A stretch of DNA of 64,000 nt from Halalkalicoccus jeotgali B3. Its GTDB lineage: Archaea; Halobacteriota; Halobacteria; Halobacteriales; Halalkalicoccaceae. Shown here one piece after another: positions 42,921-52,751 of this stretch. Both the position numbers and the translations under genes were made by a program. Each line of letters starts with the position of its first letter. Within the stretch, counting starts at the first letter, position 1. Location of the stretch: assembly GCF_000196895.1 (NCBI RefSeq), contig NC_014297.1:496001-560000 (forward strand), given 5' to 3'. Below the pieces are notes generated by a model. It saw nothing but the letters and a program-made list of their open reading frames with translations, was not told the origin of the DNA and did not search any database.

Positions 42921-45819
42921 GAATCTCACCTCTAGTTGGAACTCGATTGTCACCTGTTAGTACGGCAGCAGGGGAGCGATACAGTAATGAACCGACAGCG
43001 ATCGTCGCACTACAGAGTGTTAACCCGAGTCCGATCACGAGTGTAAGCAGCACTACTCGAACTGGTGGGAGTGTTGGAATGTGAATTCCGTAGATCGTCA
43101 TCAATCCGAGAACATCCAATAACTGCATGACGAGCAGTGAGACAATGAGAGCTCCAATGGAACCAAGCGAACCGATAATAAACGCATCCCGTAGTACGAT
43201 TTGGAGAACAGCATAGGGACCGGCCCCAACGGCTCGATGAATACCAATTGCTTGTCGACGAGAATGAACTGCCCGTGTCATCGCCGCTGAAAGGCCTCCG
43301 ATAGTCATAGACGCTGCCAATCCACCTAACGCCACCAAGAGAAGCGTGATGTTGCCGACAGCCGCTTCGATAGCTTGGTCGAGACCGCTACTATCGTTTG
43401 TATAGCCGCTACTCGCAAGTGCCATAGCAGCGCGTTCGTCGCCTGAAACCTCATAGCTCGTCTCTGCACGAACAGTGCCCGACAGTTCTACCTGGACATC
43501 GTATGTTCCTGGAGGTTGACGAGAGAGCGAGGTTTGATATTCAGTTCGTTCACCAGTCTCGAGTTGGATTTGTTCTTCAGTAGTCGTCCCGGGGCCAATG
43601 ATACGAATCGATGTTTCGATCGGTTCGTTCCACGGATTGTAGACGGTGGTCCTGACTTCAGGTGCAGTAAGTGCTGTTGTCGATTTCGGTACAACATCTG
43701 TAGAAACGACAGGTTCACGGTCGGCATCGGCCGTAACCTCGATAGGCGCTGTTGCCGTCCCATTCTCGGTTGCAACTCGAACCTCACGGGTACCAGTTGA
43801 GCCGACTGGAAGCCGGACACGACCATCTGAATCAGTCTCGACAGTGGTGTCATCGATCGCAACGGCTGTATTTGCGAGTGACTCATTGGTGACTGTCTGG
43901 ACTTCAACAAGTGGTTCGCTGCCTGGAGGTGCCTCTGCTGGAATACCACGTAGTCGAGGTGTCTCTGGATCAACGATCGTGATCGATTGAGACGCTTCTC
44001 CGTTGACTTCTATCGCTCTATCGCCAGGGCCAGCAGTCGGGAGGGAAAGCTGCACTGTCTGTTGCTCCCCACCTCCAAGCGTGACCTCTTGTTCAGTTTG
44101 TTCGTCTTCAAGCGATGCGGTCACTGTATGGGACCGTTCGGTGGTGCCGTGGTTTCGGAGGGTGACGTCGACATCGACTGTATCATTTGCGACAGCGCGC
44201 TCCGGTGCTGAGATATCGAGAACTGTTACCGAGGAAGAGGCCTCTGACCCCTCAATGGCTTCGTCGGTACGAATCAGATTGACCTCGTCATTACTTAGGC
44301 CAGCGAGATGTTGCGCAGTAGGAAGAGAAAGCAATAGCTGATCTTCGTGTGCACCTGGTGCCGTATAGACGCCGACGACAGTAACGCGGGAGACTCCTTC
44401 TTCAACACTACCGCCGAGAACCAGCGTTTCGCCTATCTCCACATCAAGTGATCGCGCCAATGAGGCTCCTACAATAGCTTCATTGGGTGAGGTATGCATA
44501 CGTCCTTCCTTGAGTTCTGCATCAGTGACGCTCGCAAACGATTCGTACTCAACGCCTCGTGTAAGAAACGGTTGACCATCAACAACGGCAAATCCCATGA
44601 CCTCAGCGCTAGCATTGACCCCATCAGCCTGGAGTGCGTTGGTATATTCCATGGGTACTTGACTGTTAAGGGGGTGAGCGGTGCCTGGCTCGGAAATCGT
44701 TGAGCCGGTAGTCGTCGCAACTGGTGCAGCAGTCAATGTGAGAGCCGAAATCACGAACAGAACCGACATGAACACTGAGAGTGTCGCCGTTGCTGGTACA
44801 AACGTTCGCCAATCGAGCAACACGAGCCCAGATTGATTTCGGCCTTCAATCGCTGTTGAGAGTTGAGCAGGCAGGTCACGGACTGCTGACCAAGCAGCAA
44901 CTGCACCTGCGACTGCACCGATAAGAATCAGACCGAGATAGGCTGGGATGAGAATAAAGAGAGCTTGGGTGGTTGCACCAAGGTCGAGAGCCGCCGGAAA
45001 ACCGAGGTAGATAGCTGCCGAGAGCACTGCATTTGGAAGAATAACACCAAGAGCATACCCAAGCAGAACACCAACCGTAGTTAGGATGGCTGCACGGAGC
45101 GCAAATGTGCCAAGGATGGTTCGAGGTGTTGCCCCCGTTGATCGTGCTGTCCGGATCGTTGCGAGACGATCACGAACGCTCATTCGGGTGACGCTATAGA
45201 CCGTAACCGCAACGAGGACTGCGCCGCCACTAACAACGGCTCCCATAAGCGAAAGCAGCTGTGATTGACCGGTGAGGAAAAAGCCTAGCGCTGCCCGCAG
45301 CGGAACACCTATTGTGGGAACCTGATTCCCGCTATCAGTCAGAACGAGAGTTTCGGTTGTCCCAAGTTCAGCGACCGTCTCAGGTGTTGTTATATACCAA
45401 TTAGGCGGAAAAAGGTACCTCTCGTCTTGGCTCTCAACGGCCGCTGCAACGGATCCGTCTGTACCCTCTAACTGAATAGTGGTAGCGTTGCCTTCTCCAT
45501 GGAGGAACCCACTATCGGGTGGTGATGGAACATTCCACGATGAGGGTGCGTTAGCTGGGATGCCAATGACGGTAACGTCTGTTCCATCTTCTCTTGTTGC
45601 TGTTGCAATCGGCAGCGTTAGTGCGTCTTCGGGTGCATCTTCTGTAACCGTTGCCGTTCCAGAAGATCGTAGCTCATCAGCAAGACCGATCGGCTGTGCA
45701 CTAGCGGCAACGATAAGCAACGTACTGCCGGTGAGAAACGCAACAGTCAGTGCAACCATTACAATGGCAAGCCGATCCCGTTGAGACCAGCGTCGAATCA
45801 GAATACGATGGTAACTCAT
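42910..45819 (-). CDS. FtsX-like ABC permease with a large extracellular insert of CARDB-like domains
   Basis: 969 residues, about twice the size of a simple MacB-like permease. Two FtsX modules, each with about four helices, are at about residues 15-330 and 800-960 (LATIRTARSTGATPRTILG and RRQAIGIHRAVGAGPYAVLQ are the typical cytoplasmic coupling loops). Between them are a MacB-like extracellular domain and Ig/CARDB-like segments (SITIVDPETP, RTVYNPWNEPIE...) at about 490-780. No ATPase gene is adjacent. It may pair with an ATPase elsewhere, for example the one at 1-675, or act in lipoprotein or glycan handling. The 3' end overlaps the GT-C gene. Confidence 0.82.
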   Translation of the reverse strand: MSYHRILIRRWSQRDRLAIVMVALTVAFLTGSTLLIVAASAQPIGLADELRSSGTATVTEDAPEDALTLPIATATREDGTDVTVIGIPANAPSSWNVPSPPDSGFLHGEGNATTIQLEGTDGSVAAAVESQDERYLFPPNWYITTPETVAELGTTETLVLTDSGNQVPTIGVPLRAALGFFLTGQSQLLSLMGAVVSGGAVLVAVTVYSVTRMSVRDRLATIRTARSTGATPRTILGTFALRAAILTTVGVLLGYALGVILPNAVLSAAIYLGFPAALDLGATTQALFILIPAYLGLILIGAVAGAVAAWSAVRDLPAQLSTAIEGRNQSGLVLLDWRTFVPATATLSVFMSVLFVISALTLTAAPVATTTGSTISEPGTAHPLNSQVPMEYTNALQADGVNASAEVMGFAVVDGQPFLTRGVEYESFASVTDAELKEGRMHTSPNEAIVGASLARSLDVEIGETLVLGGSVEEGVSRVTVVGVYTAPGAHEDQLLLSLPTAQHLAGLSNDEVNLIRTDEAIEGSEASSSVTVLDISAPERAVANDTVDVDVTLRNHGTTERSHTVTASLEDEQTEQEVTLGGGEQQTVQLSLPTAGPGDRAIEVNGEASQSITIVDPETPRLRGIPAEAPPGSEPLVEVQTVTNESLANTAVAIDDTTVETDSDGRVRLPVGSTGTREVRVATENGTATAPIEVTADADREPVVSTDVVPKSTTALTAPEVRTTVYNPWNEPIETSIRIIGPGTTTEEQIQLETGERTEYQTSLSRQPPGTYDVQVELSGTVRAETSYEVSGDERAAMALASSGYTNDSSGLDQAIEAAVGNITLLLVALGGLAASMTIGGLSAAMTRAVHSRRQAIGIHRAVGAGPYAVLQIVLRDAFIIGSLGSIGALIVSLLVMQLLDVLGLMTIYGIHIPTLPPVRVVLLTLVIGLGLTLCSATIAVGSLLYRSPAAVLTGDNRVPTRGEIRER

Positions 45820-46299
45820 CGTTGAGTGGTTAGCGAAGATGAAAATTTAGTCGGTCGTAACTGTATCATGTATCTACAATTGAAATACGCACATATAACT
45901 TTCATTTTTGTCTACTCCAGAATCTATGTCACAGCTGTTAATATTCTTCTCAGTATGATATTAGATAGTTTAACGTATTAAATATTTATATATTTAACCG
46001 ATGGTCAGAGGAGTAGCTTGATGCCTTAAAGATTTACAGCACTATTATTGTTGATATTTTATAAATATTCTAGGATTTTTCACTAGTGGTCGGAATAGTT
46101 GTGTCGATCGTCGAATCCGTTTGCCAGAACTGGTCGTAGGCATATGTATCTCTGGATTGGCATTATAGTCAATGTTTTGTTATTTATCGGCTAGGAGGGT
46201 CAACGAAAGAAAAGCTATCGTAACCTTCCCCGGCCACTCGCAGCGATCCTCGTGAATAAGTGACTCTCTCGAACAGGAATGTTGATGGTGCTCATTTGG
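45820..46299. other. A/T-rich gap, no gene
   Basis: Upstream of the permease gene. A/T-rich promoter-like sequence (for example TTTATATATTTAACC at about 45986-46000) and no open frame of interest. Confidence 0.45.
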
Positions 46300-47110
46300 A
46301 TCGACTATAGATCAACGTACATTCATCGATGAACGGACAGCCGTCACAGCAGGATGGATCGTGCCAAGTGGACCCCTCTTGAATGGATCCGACACCCAGA
46401 TCGCTGTGGTTATACGTGACTCAACGTACCGGTAGTGCCCGAGATAGAGATCTCATTAAGAAGCCGACCAAGCGGGTGGGCGCAGTTGGAGAGAATTATT
46501 TCACCAATCCAGAAGTTGTTATTAGAGGAAGCGCACGGGGCGCTTTGATGGTCTTATTTTAGACCAATGATACCACGATGAATACGTTGAGTATTTGAAT
46601 AATACAATCATCGGCGAACTCCTTGAATTATATATCTACGATGACTTCCGCGGCGGGTCCGTGACTAATCGGATTGAGGATGGGCCGCAGTGGACCAATT
46701 ACTAGCCGGATTGGTCCGATGACGCCTCTATCGAGAATGACGAACTCGTCATCCCTTCGGGAGGGACCCTCATAACAGATACCCCCATCTCAACTGGGAT
46801 GTAGCGGTTCAACTGGATTTCTGGTGACCCATTAAGGCGGGTTTCGTCTTTGACTTTTGCCGAGATACTATGGACGACGAGTGGCGTCTCATCATGTCCT
46901 CAGGCGGGGGAGTGTACAATCTGCGGAAAATCGTATCGAGCAGTGTGACCGATCTCATTGATGGGAATTGGTCGGGGGATGATACCGAACACACGACAGA
47001 AATAGAGCGGTCTCTCGACGGCAACGGGGGGTTGTTTTTGATGGAACGAGCCAATGGATCATCACAGATACTTTCGATCCCATTCTCACAAAGCTCCGGA
47101 TCGAAACATG
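46300..47110 (+). pseudogene. Decayed secreted-type protein gene (concanavalin-like beta-sandwich remnant)
   Basis: In one frame sequence such as IYDDFRGGSVTNRIEDGPQW, then WSDDASIENDELVIPSG, reads like a LamG/concanavalin-type beta-sandwich, but it contains TAG at 46703-46705 and 46802-46804. Beyond about 46870 the plausible frame shifts by two (DDEWRLIMSSGGGVYNL, DDTEHTTEIERSLDG). An earlier segment (46318-46430, WIVPSGPLLNGSDTQIAVVIRDS) may belong to the same gene. Several inactivating changes show that the gene is dead. Confidence 0.55.
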
Positions 47111-47176
47111 TCAGATATTATATTAAATCAGTGACATTAAAATATGAGCTGTTGGTTTATAGTATTTAGAGAAAAT

Positions 47177-47302
47177 ATGTATCATGAACTGCACGAGATA
47201 TGGGACCGAATCGAGATACCCGTTAAAATCATTGGCGCACTAATAGTCGCAGCGCTCTTGTTGGCAATCGCGGAGGTGCAGTCAATTCCGATTTTATTGT
47301 AG
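47177..47302 (+). pseudogene. Remnant of a small membrane protein
   Basis: An ATG at 47177 opens 41 codons with one hydrophobic helix (VKIIGALIVAALLLAIAEV) and a TAG at 47300-47302. The same frame goes on with further hydrophobic sequence (MLIVSGAIMLPIGIARA) interrupted by another stop near 47323. This suggests a decayed membrane protein, although the first ORF could still be translated. Confidence 0.4.
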
Positions 47303-47383
47303 CGGTGGCTGCTGGTCTCCTAGATTATGTTGATAGTTTCGGGCGCCATTATGCTCCCAATCGGCATCGCACGCGCCATCTAC

Positions 47384-49360
47384 TCACAGACCAGCCATAT
47401 CAGACAGATCGGTATCAGAGCCAGTAGCGTCCTCGGAGTCACTAGAATTACCCTCATAATACCCGAAGTTCTCGCCGGAATCGTAGACCTTTGACCGATT
47501 ATCAAGGCCGTTCCAAACATCTGATTCGGCTCCGTATCGGGAGTTGTGGCCGGCATCTGGATTGAAATCTTGGTCAGTCGTCATGACTTTCAACGGCCGG
47601 TCCTCTAATTCGCCAGCCCGGATGAGCAGTATTGATCCAGGAGGATGGTCCGCGAGTTGCCCATCCTCTGTAACATGAATTCGGCCATGTTGTCCATTCG
47701 AATCCGAGAACTCGATATACCGAGAGACGACGAAATCCGACGGGATTGGGGCGTCGGAGTACGTTGTTAGCGTCTCCGCCGACGAAACCTCTTGCTCGGT
47801 TAGGTATTTGGTGTGAGTTGTCGTGGTGGCGAGAGGCTGGTCTGTCGCGACGATATCGGCCGATACTGCTCCAAAAAACGACAAGAAGAGTACGGCACCG
47901 ATCAGCACGCCGTAGGTAATGTGTGCTGGGGTAGAATCGAGGAGTCGGACGACACCAACCGCGACGGCAATTGAGACGAACATGACGGAGTAGATCCCCC
48001 ATCGATCGAAGTTGAGGGCACCCGCGGCGGGGATGAGCGTTGTCGGGCCGGGAACGGTGAGTCCGAGTAGTGTAGTCCCGAGCAGCGCTATAATGATGAG
48101 TCGGATGGACGATCGATCATCGGAGAGAATAACCATCGTGCCGAGGACCGCAAAAAAGACGAGTGGCGCATACGATGCATAGTTTAGCAGACTGACCAAC
48201 GGTTCAACAAGGTCTTGGGCACCACCACCGCCACCGCTTGCACTCGGCGGCGATAGCAAAAATCCGACTAACGTTTGGAGAACAAACGGGCTTGAGTAAA
48301 TCCAGTACGCGGCCACAAACAGCGCTGCCCCGACTAATGTCGAGACTGGAAAAGCACGTTGGAACCCATCCACGGATGCATAGATGAACCAGAGAGCCGC
48401 ATACATCGCAACGATCAGGACGATGAACGGAATGGACGCTGCGTGGTAGGTCACGATCGCCACGATCGTCAGACCCAATAGTGTGATCGAGCGGTTGTTG
48501 TGGGTGTATGAGTAGTAGACGAGCGTCCAGAAAAACACGACTAAGAGAATACCAGTAATACTCCGAGAGATACTGTATGTGCCATAATAGATGAACTCTG
48601 GGTTGAATGCAGCAAATAGTGGAGTCAGTAATGCAATCCGTCTATCTCCAGATACCCGGTACGCGACTGAATACAGCAGCGGGGTTGCCGAAGCATAGAT
48701 AATCCCCGAGATAACTGCGATCAGTCGTTGTGGCCGCAGCTCGATGCCTGTGATGTCGGCGACTACCGATCCGAGGATGTGCCAGAGAGGGTACATCCCA
48801 TACAGGTCTTGATAACTTCCATAAATATTACCGAGCGGTACACCCCTGTTAAGCTGTTTGATCCACCAAGCGTGGGGGATGATATCCGTACCGCCAACAT
48901 AATAGTACGGCAACAAGGAGACACTCCAGATGATCGTCAGTGACAGAACGGACACCTGAGACAATACCAGCGCGTCCGACCCATTCACATGAGTTATCTG
49001 CAAGAAGATGGAGAGACCAGCAAACGCAAAGACCGCATACACGAAGTAGTTTCGAGAGCCCGCAATTGCCATCCACGAGATAGCGAGGGCCATTGGAACG
49101 AGGAACAGACAAAGAAGCAACGTGGAGTTCATCTCCCGTGAGTGGCCCCTCGTTGGTTGGTATGAGGCCAGCACATAGAAGATAGACGCAAGGACGAGAG
49201 GGACCGCAAGGTATGACCCAATAACAGCATATCCCGGCAATCCGAACAGATACGCAAGAACGATGGCACCGATTCCGACAACAGGAGCCACGACTGCGAT
49301 AACCGTTGCGGTCAGCGTAAAGCGTCTATTAGAACTATCCGAAAAGAATTCATGATCCAT
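47384..49360 (-). CDS. Large multi-pass membrane protein, GT-C glycosyltransferase-like
   Basis: 658 residues with about twelve hydrophobic helices. The loop YYVGGTDIIPHAWWIKQL after the first third, acidic and aromatic, and the following LYGMYPLWHILGS resemble the acceptor/donor loops of archaeal GT-C glycosyltransferases (some annotated DUF2206). A soluble C-terminal domain of about 130 residues ends in an acidic Ser/Asp tail. It probably transfers sugars from a dolichol carrier at the cell surface. It is surrounded by decayed secreted genes, so it may be a surviving member of an older surface locus. Confidence 0.72.
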   Translation of the reverse strand: MDHEFFSDSSNRRFTLTATVIAVVAPVVGIGAIVLAYLFGLPGYAVIGSYLAVPLVLASIFYVLASYQPTRGHSREMNSTLLLCLFLVPMALAISWMAIAGSRNYFVYAVFAFAGLSIFLQITHVNGSDALVLSQVSVLSLTIIWSVSLLPYYYVGGTDIIPHAWWIKQLNRGVPLGNIYGSYQDLYGMYPLWHILGSVVADITGIELRPQRLIAVISGIIYASATPLLYSVAYRVSGDRRIALLTPLFAAFNPEFIYYGTYSISRSITGILLVVFFWTLVYYSYTHNNRSITLLGLTIVAIVTYHAASIPFIVLIVAMYAALWFIYASVDGFQRAFPVSTLVGAALFVAAYWIYSSPFVLQTLVGFLLSPPSASGGGGGAQDLVEPLVSLLNYASYAPLVFFAVLGTMVILSDDRSSIRLIIIALLGTTLLGLTVPGPTTLIPAAGALNFDRWGIYSVMFVSIAVAVGVVRLLDSTPAHITYGVLIGAVLFLSFFGAVSADIVATDQPLATTTTHTKYLTEQEVSSAETLTTYSDAPIPSDFVVSRYIEFSDSNGQHGRIHVTEDGQLADHPPGSILLIRAGELEDRPLKVMTTDQDFNPDAGHNSRYGAESDVWNGLDNRSKVYDSGENFGYYEGNSSDSEDATGSDTDLSDMAGL

Positions 49361-49527
49361 TGTCTTGTTTTTTTAGAAGGAACGGAGGGCATTATTCTTA
49401 TCCATTCGATGCTACAGAGGCGGCGTTGATTACATTCTGAAGAGCGATCTAGCAGTTGATTCACCCTCACCGTGCATGGATACATTATCACATCGTAGAC
49501 CGCCCGTCCGTCCGGAGGTGACTACTG

Positions 49528-49914
49528 ATGCCATTCCAATTTTTTAAGGAAGGCTCAGATTACAAGTTTGGATCGATAAGTGTAGACAATATAGTTATCG
49601 ACGGAGGGACGTGGGACGGAACCTCGCAACCAGGAGGACAGGCATCCCTTTCGGTTGTTCGGTTGGGAGATACGGATGGGTCCGAGATCCGAAATGCGAT
49701 TGTCCAGAACGGGAGCTACTATGGCCTTAACATCCCAGAGTCGAACAACATCCGAGCCCACAACATAATATCACGAAACCATTACCGACACGGCATCCAG
49801 CCACAAAACCCAGCTGGACGGTACTGGGCAGTACTACAACTGAACAATATCGAGGTCTATGGAAACGGGGAAGTCGGGCTCAGCATACGTTATAATCGAC
49901 ATTTAATGATATAG
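49528..49914 (+). pseudogene. Right-handed beta-helix (pectate-lyase-like) fragment
   Basis: 129 codons reading as short parallel strands with Asn ladders: DNIVIDGGTWDG, SEIRNAIVQNGSYYGLNI and NNIRAHNIISRNHYRHGI. This is the repeat style of pectin-lyase-fold proteins. It lacks both the N-terminal signal and the several further coils a functional beta-helix needs and stops abruptly. It is probably the leftover middle of a surface polysaccharide-binding or lyase gene. Confidence 0.6.
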
Positions 49915-50020
49915 ACTTATAATATCGCGTGCGAAATTGATAAACAAACTTGTCCCACCGTTCTATACCCCCGAGATTGAATAGAAAATATGGAAGTGAC
50001 TGTACGCTACATCTTGCTCA

Positions 50021-51532
50021 ATGAGTAGTCGGACTATCTCAGGAATCGTCTCTGTCTTAGGAGGGAAAATCGGTGGTCTCTTGTTAGGTACCGTGACAAC
50101 CCCACTGCTCGTCAGAATTCTTGGGAGCGAAGATTACGGAGACTATGCCTTCTTGCTCTCGATGTTCGCAATCATCACTATTTTTTCCCATGCCGGAATT
50201 TCGGCAGGTATTCGAAAGTACATCGTTGAAGAACGAGATCAGCAGGGGTGGAAAGAACACGTCTTCGCGTTTTACGCGCGCCTAGCCATAGGACTCGCAG
50301 CTCTCGGCAGTATCTGTTTGATACTCTTTGGCGTATTCGGTCCGGTCGAACGACTGTTCGGTGACGGCTTCTCCCTGTATTTCATTCTTCTTGCCGGTAT
50401 GCTCATTACTAATCAAATATTCTATGTTTTTCGATATACTCTGATGGGTCTTCATTTTGAGCGCTATTCCGAATCTCTCTCCGTATTACAGACGTTCCTT
50501 TTGGGTGTTTTTGGACTGAGTTTAGCCTACATTGGTTTCGACGTTGCTGGAGTTCTCGCAGGAACAACGCTCGCCTTCTTAGTATGTGCGTTCGCAGCGA
50601 TGTGGATCCTGCGGTCCCGTCTCAATCTCACAGTCGCCTTTCGGTCATTGCCCACGGAATTTCCGGCGAAGGAACTCTTCAATTTCAACACCTACAATAC
50701 CGTTTTCGTTTTCCTAACGGTATCTTTATATAATGTTGACATTTTATTACTTCAGCCGATGGTCGGTAGTCACGAAACTGGATTGTACAAGGCTGCACTA
50801 GTCATTGCGGAGTTTTTGTGGCTCATCCCGACCGCGGTGCAAATTATTTTCATCCAGTCTTCTTCGGAGATGTGGTCACGGGATGCCAGCGAGGAGATTA
50901 CCAGTATGGTGAGCACCGCAACCCGATACACGTTGGTGCTTACGACGCTGTTACTTCTCGGTATTGCAGCGCTCGCAGCTCCGTTCATGGAACTCTATTT
51001 CGGACCTGAATTCGGTGCTGCGGTCGTCCCCATGTTACTCCTCCTCCCTGGTGTGCTCGGATTCGCAGTCGCTCGCCCGATCTATGCGATCGGACAGGGA
51101 AAAGGAGAACTGCAAATACTGATCGTCGCAACCGGAACTGCAGCAGTCATTAATCTTGCTCTGAACCTACTCTTAATCCCACGATACGGGATGGCTGGTG
51201 CAGCGATCGCAACCAGCATCGGGTACGGATCGATGGTCGTCTTTCACTATCTCGCAGCCCGCCGAATCGGCTACAACCCGTTCGATGATCTTCGACTTCC
51301 CCGTATCGCCATCACCGTTGGTGTAGCTGCACCGATCATCTTTGGACTCTCTTATGTGATCAACTCCGGACTCCTCTCGCTCATAATCGTCCCTCCCCTT
51401 GGCTTCCTCGTCTATTCGACGCTCACGTTGCGGACCGGTGCGGTCACAGCGGATGAGATCGTCCCACTCCTCGACCGTGCTCCAACTCCACTGTCGGATT
51501 GGTCGATCAAGATGGTTCACAGCATCGAGTAA
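50021..51532 (+). CDS. Oligosaccharide flippase (Wzx/RfbX, MOP superfamily)
   Basis: 503 residues with about twelve to fourteen hydrophobic helices and the MOP N-terminus (GGKIGGLLLGTVTTPLLVRILG, then EDYGDYAF). Positive residues sit in the short loops and the C-terminus is short. Wzx-type proteins move polyprenyl-linked glycans across the membrane. In Haloferax the similar AglR is thought to serve N-glycosylation. It stands at the start of the plus-strand part of the glycan locus and probably handles the local glycan. Substrate unknown. Confidence 0.9.
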   Translation: MSSRTISGIVSVLGGKIGGLLLGTVTTPLLVRILGSEDYGDYAFLLSMFAIITIFSHAGISAGIRKYIVEERDQQGWKEHVFAFYARLAIGLAALGSICLILFGVFGPVERLFGDGFSLYFILLAGMLITNQIFYVFRYTLMGLHFERYSESLSVLQTFLLGVFGLSLAYIGFDVAGVLAGTTLAFLVCAFAAMWILRSRLNLTVAFRSLPTEFPAKELFNFNTYNTVFVFLTVSLYNVDILLLQPMVGSHETGLYKAALVIAEFLWLIPTAVQIIFIQSSSEMWSRDASEEITSMVSTATRYTLVLTTLLLLGIAALAAPFMELYFGPEFGAAVVPMLLLLPGVLGFAVARPIYAIGQGKGELQILIVATGTAAVINLALNLLLIPRYGMAGAAIATSIGYGSMVVFHYLAARRIGYNPFDDLRLPRIAITVGVAAPIIFGLSYVINSGLLSLIIVPPLGFLVYSTLTLRTGAVTADEIVPLLDRAPTPLSDWSIKMVHSIE

Positions 51533-51704
51533 CCGTTTTGATCGTCACGGAGCTGTTCCGGCCGATAATGAAACAAACTATTTCAGATAGTAATAGTTTA
51601 AGTCATCGAATTTTCAATAAGTGCTCTGACTAGAAAATTGATATTAAAGGTAACAATATAAAATTATACTTATACAGATTGGTAGTATACTTACATATTT
51701 TCTA

Positions 51705-52577
51705 CTAAAATACTGTTCTGATTCGAGAAACGATTTTTCTTATCTTTAGTAGGTAAGTAATCATATAGAATGTTAGTAGAATTGATAAGGAGTAATTGAG
51801 ATCTCGAAGTCGTCTATAGAGTCTAATAGGATTTGGTGGTAGGAAATCTATTATTTTAACAGCGCTATTATCAGATGATATTCGTCGCTCAGCGGAGGCA
51901 CGACCAAGGCGAGCAGCCTTTGAAAAATGATTTGAGGCGGAGGTCCGAGCAGGATGCTGAAGGTGAGTATCCGATGCATAATAAGAACAATAATTTCTTT
52001 TGTTGACACGATGGCCAAATTCTGCATCTCCACCAGATTTGACGGTGGAATCAAATAGCCCGACGTTCTCGATCACCGACCGTCGTACAGCTAATGAACA
52101 GGTTGGAGAGTAGTTCTTATAATTCATGTAGTAGTGTACTGGAAGACCCTGCGCACGATCGTAACGAGCCCAAATAGTTTGTTTATCATTCGGAATGGTT
52201 ATATTAACGTCACACCCAATATAATCTGAACCTTGTCGAAAGCACTGCTCTAAATCGTTTAGCCATTCTGGAGGTGCGGTCATATCCGCGTCAATGAATG
52301 CAAGATACTCGCCGGAAGCGGCATTGATTCCAGTATTGCGAGCGGCATACGAACTCTGAATATCCGATTCTACGAGGCTAGTTACAAGATGAGGATGGTC
52401 TGACTCAAGCTTCTTGATAACAGAGAGAGTCTCATCTGACGAATTATTATCTACAACAATAATCTCATAGTCATTTTTGGGATAATCAATATCTATAAGC
52501 GATTGAATAGTATCATATATGCCTGCTGGATCATTGTAGACAGGACAGATTATGGAAAATCTCACAGCGTCGCTCAT
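51705..52577 (-). CDS. GT2-family glycosyltransferase
   Basis: 290 residues. The GT-A core has SIICPVYNDPAGIYDTIQSL and IIVVDNNSSDET for nucleotide-sugar binding, DAD within FIDADM as metal site, and a late GGDAEFGHRV stretch near the catalytic base. The C-terminus has a hydrophobic helix (SILLTFYMITYLL) that may anchor it to the membrane. The gene is A/T-rich relative to its neighbours. It is homologous to the protein at 55304-56197. Donor and acceptor unknown. Confidence 0.88.
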   Translation of the reverse strand: MSDAVRFSIICPVYNDPAGIYDTIQSLIDIDYPKNDYEIIVVDNNSSDETLSVIKKLESDHPHLVTSLVESDIQSSYAARNTGINAASGEYLAFIDADMTAPPEWLNDLEQCFRQGSDYIGCDVNITIPNDKQTIWARYDRAQGLPVHYYMNYKNYSPTCSLAVRRSVIENVGLFDSTVKSGGDAEFGHRVNKRNYCSYYASDTHLQHPARTSASNHFSKAARLGRASAERRISSDNSAVKIIDFLPPNPIRLYRRLRDLNYSLSILLTFYMITYLLKIRKIVSRIRTVF

Positions 52578-52722
52578 AGAATAGTTCTAGATATAATTAA
52601 CCAAAAATGTTCCGGACCGATAACTGATGTTATATTAGCGAGATATTCCACTTTCTGGTTCCTATACCTTTTCCGATATATAATTATATACGAGAAGTGA
52701 TATTTAGCAATATAAAAAAGTA

Positions 52723-52731
52723 TTTATATAA
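52723..52731 (+). promoter_or_regulatory. TATA box of the pyruvyl transferase gene
   Basis: TTTATATAA ends about 21 nt before the ATG at 52752, the position expected for a leaderless archaeal transcript. Confidence 0.5.
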
Positions 52732-52751
52732 TACCCAAACAGTATACATCA

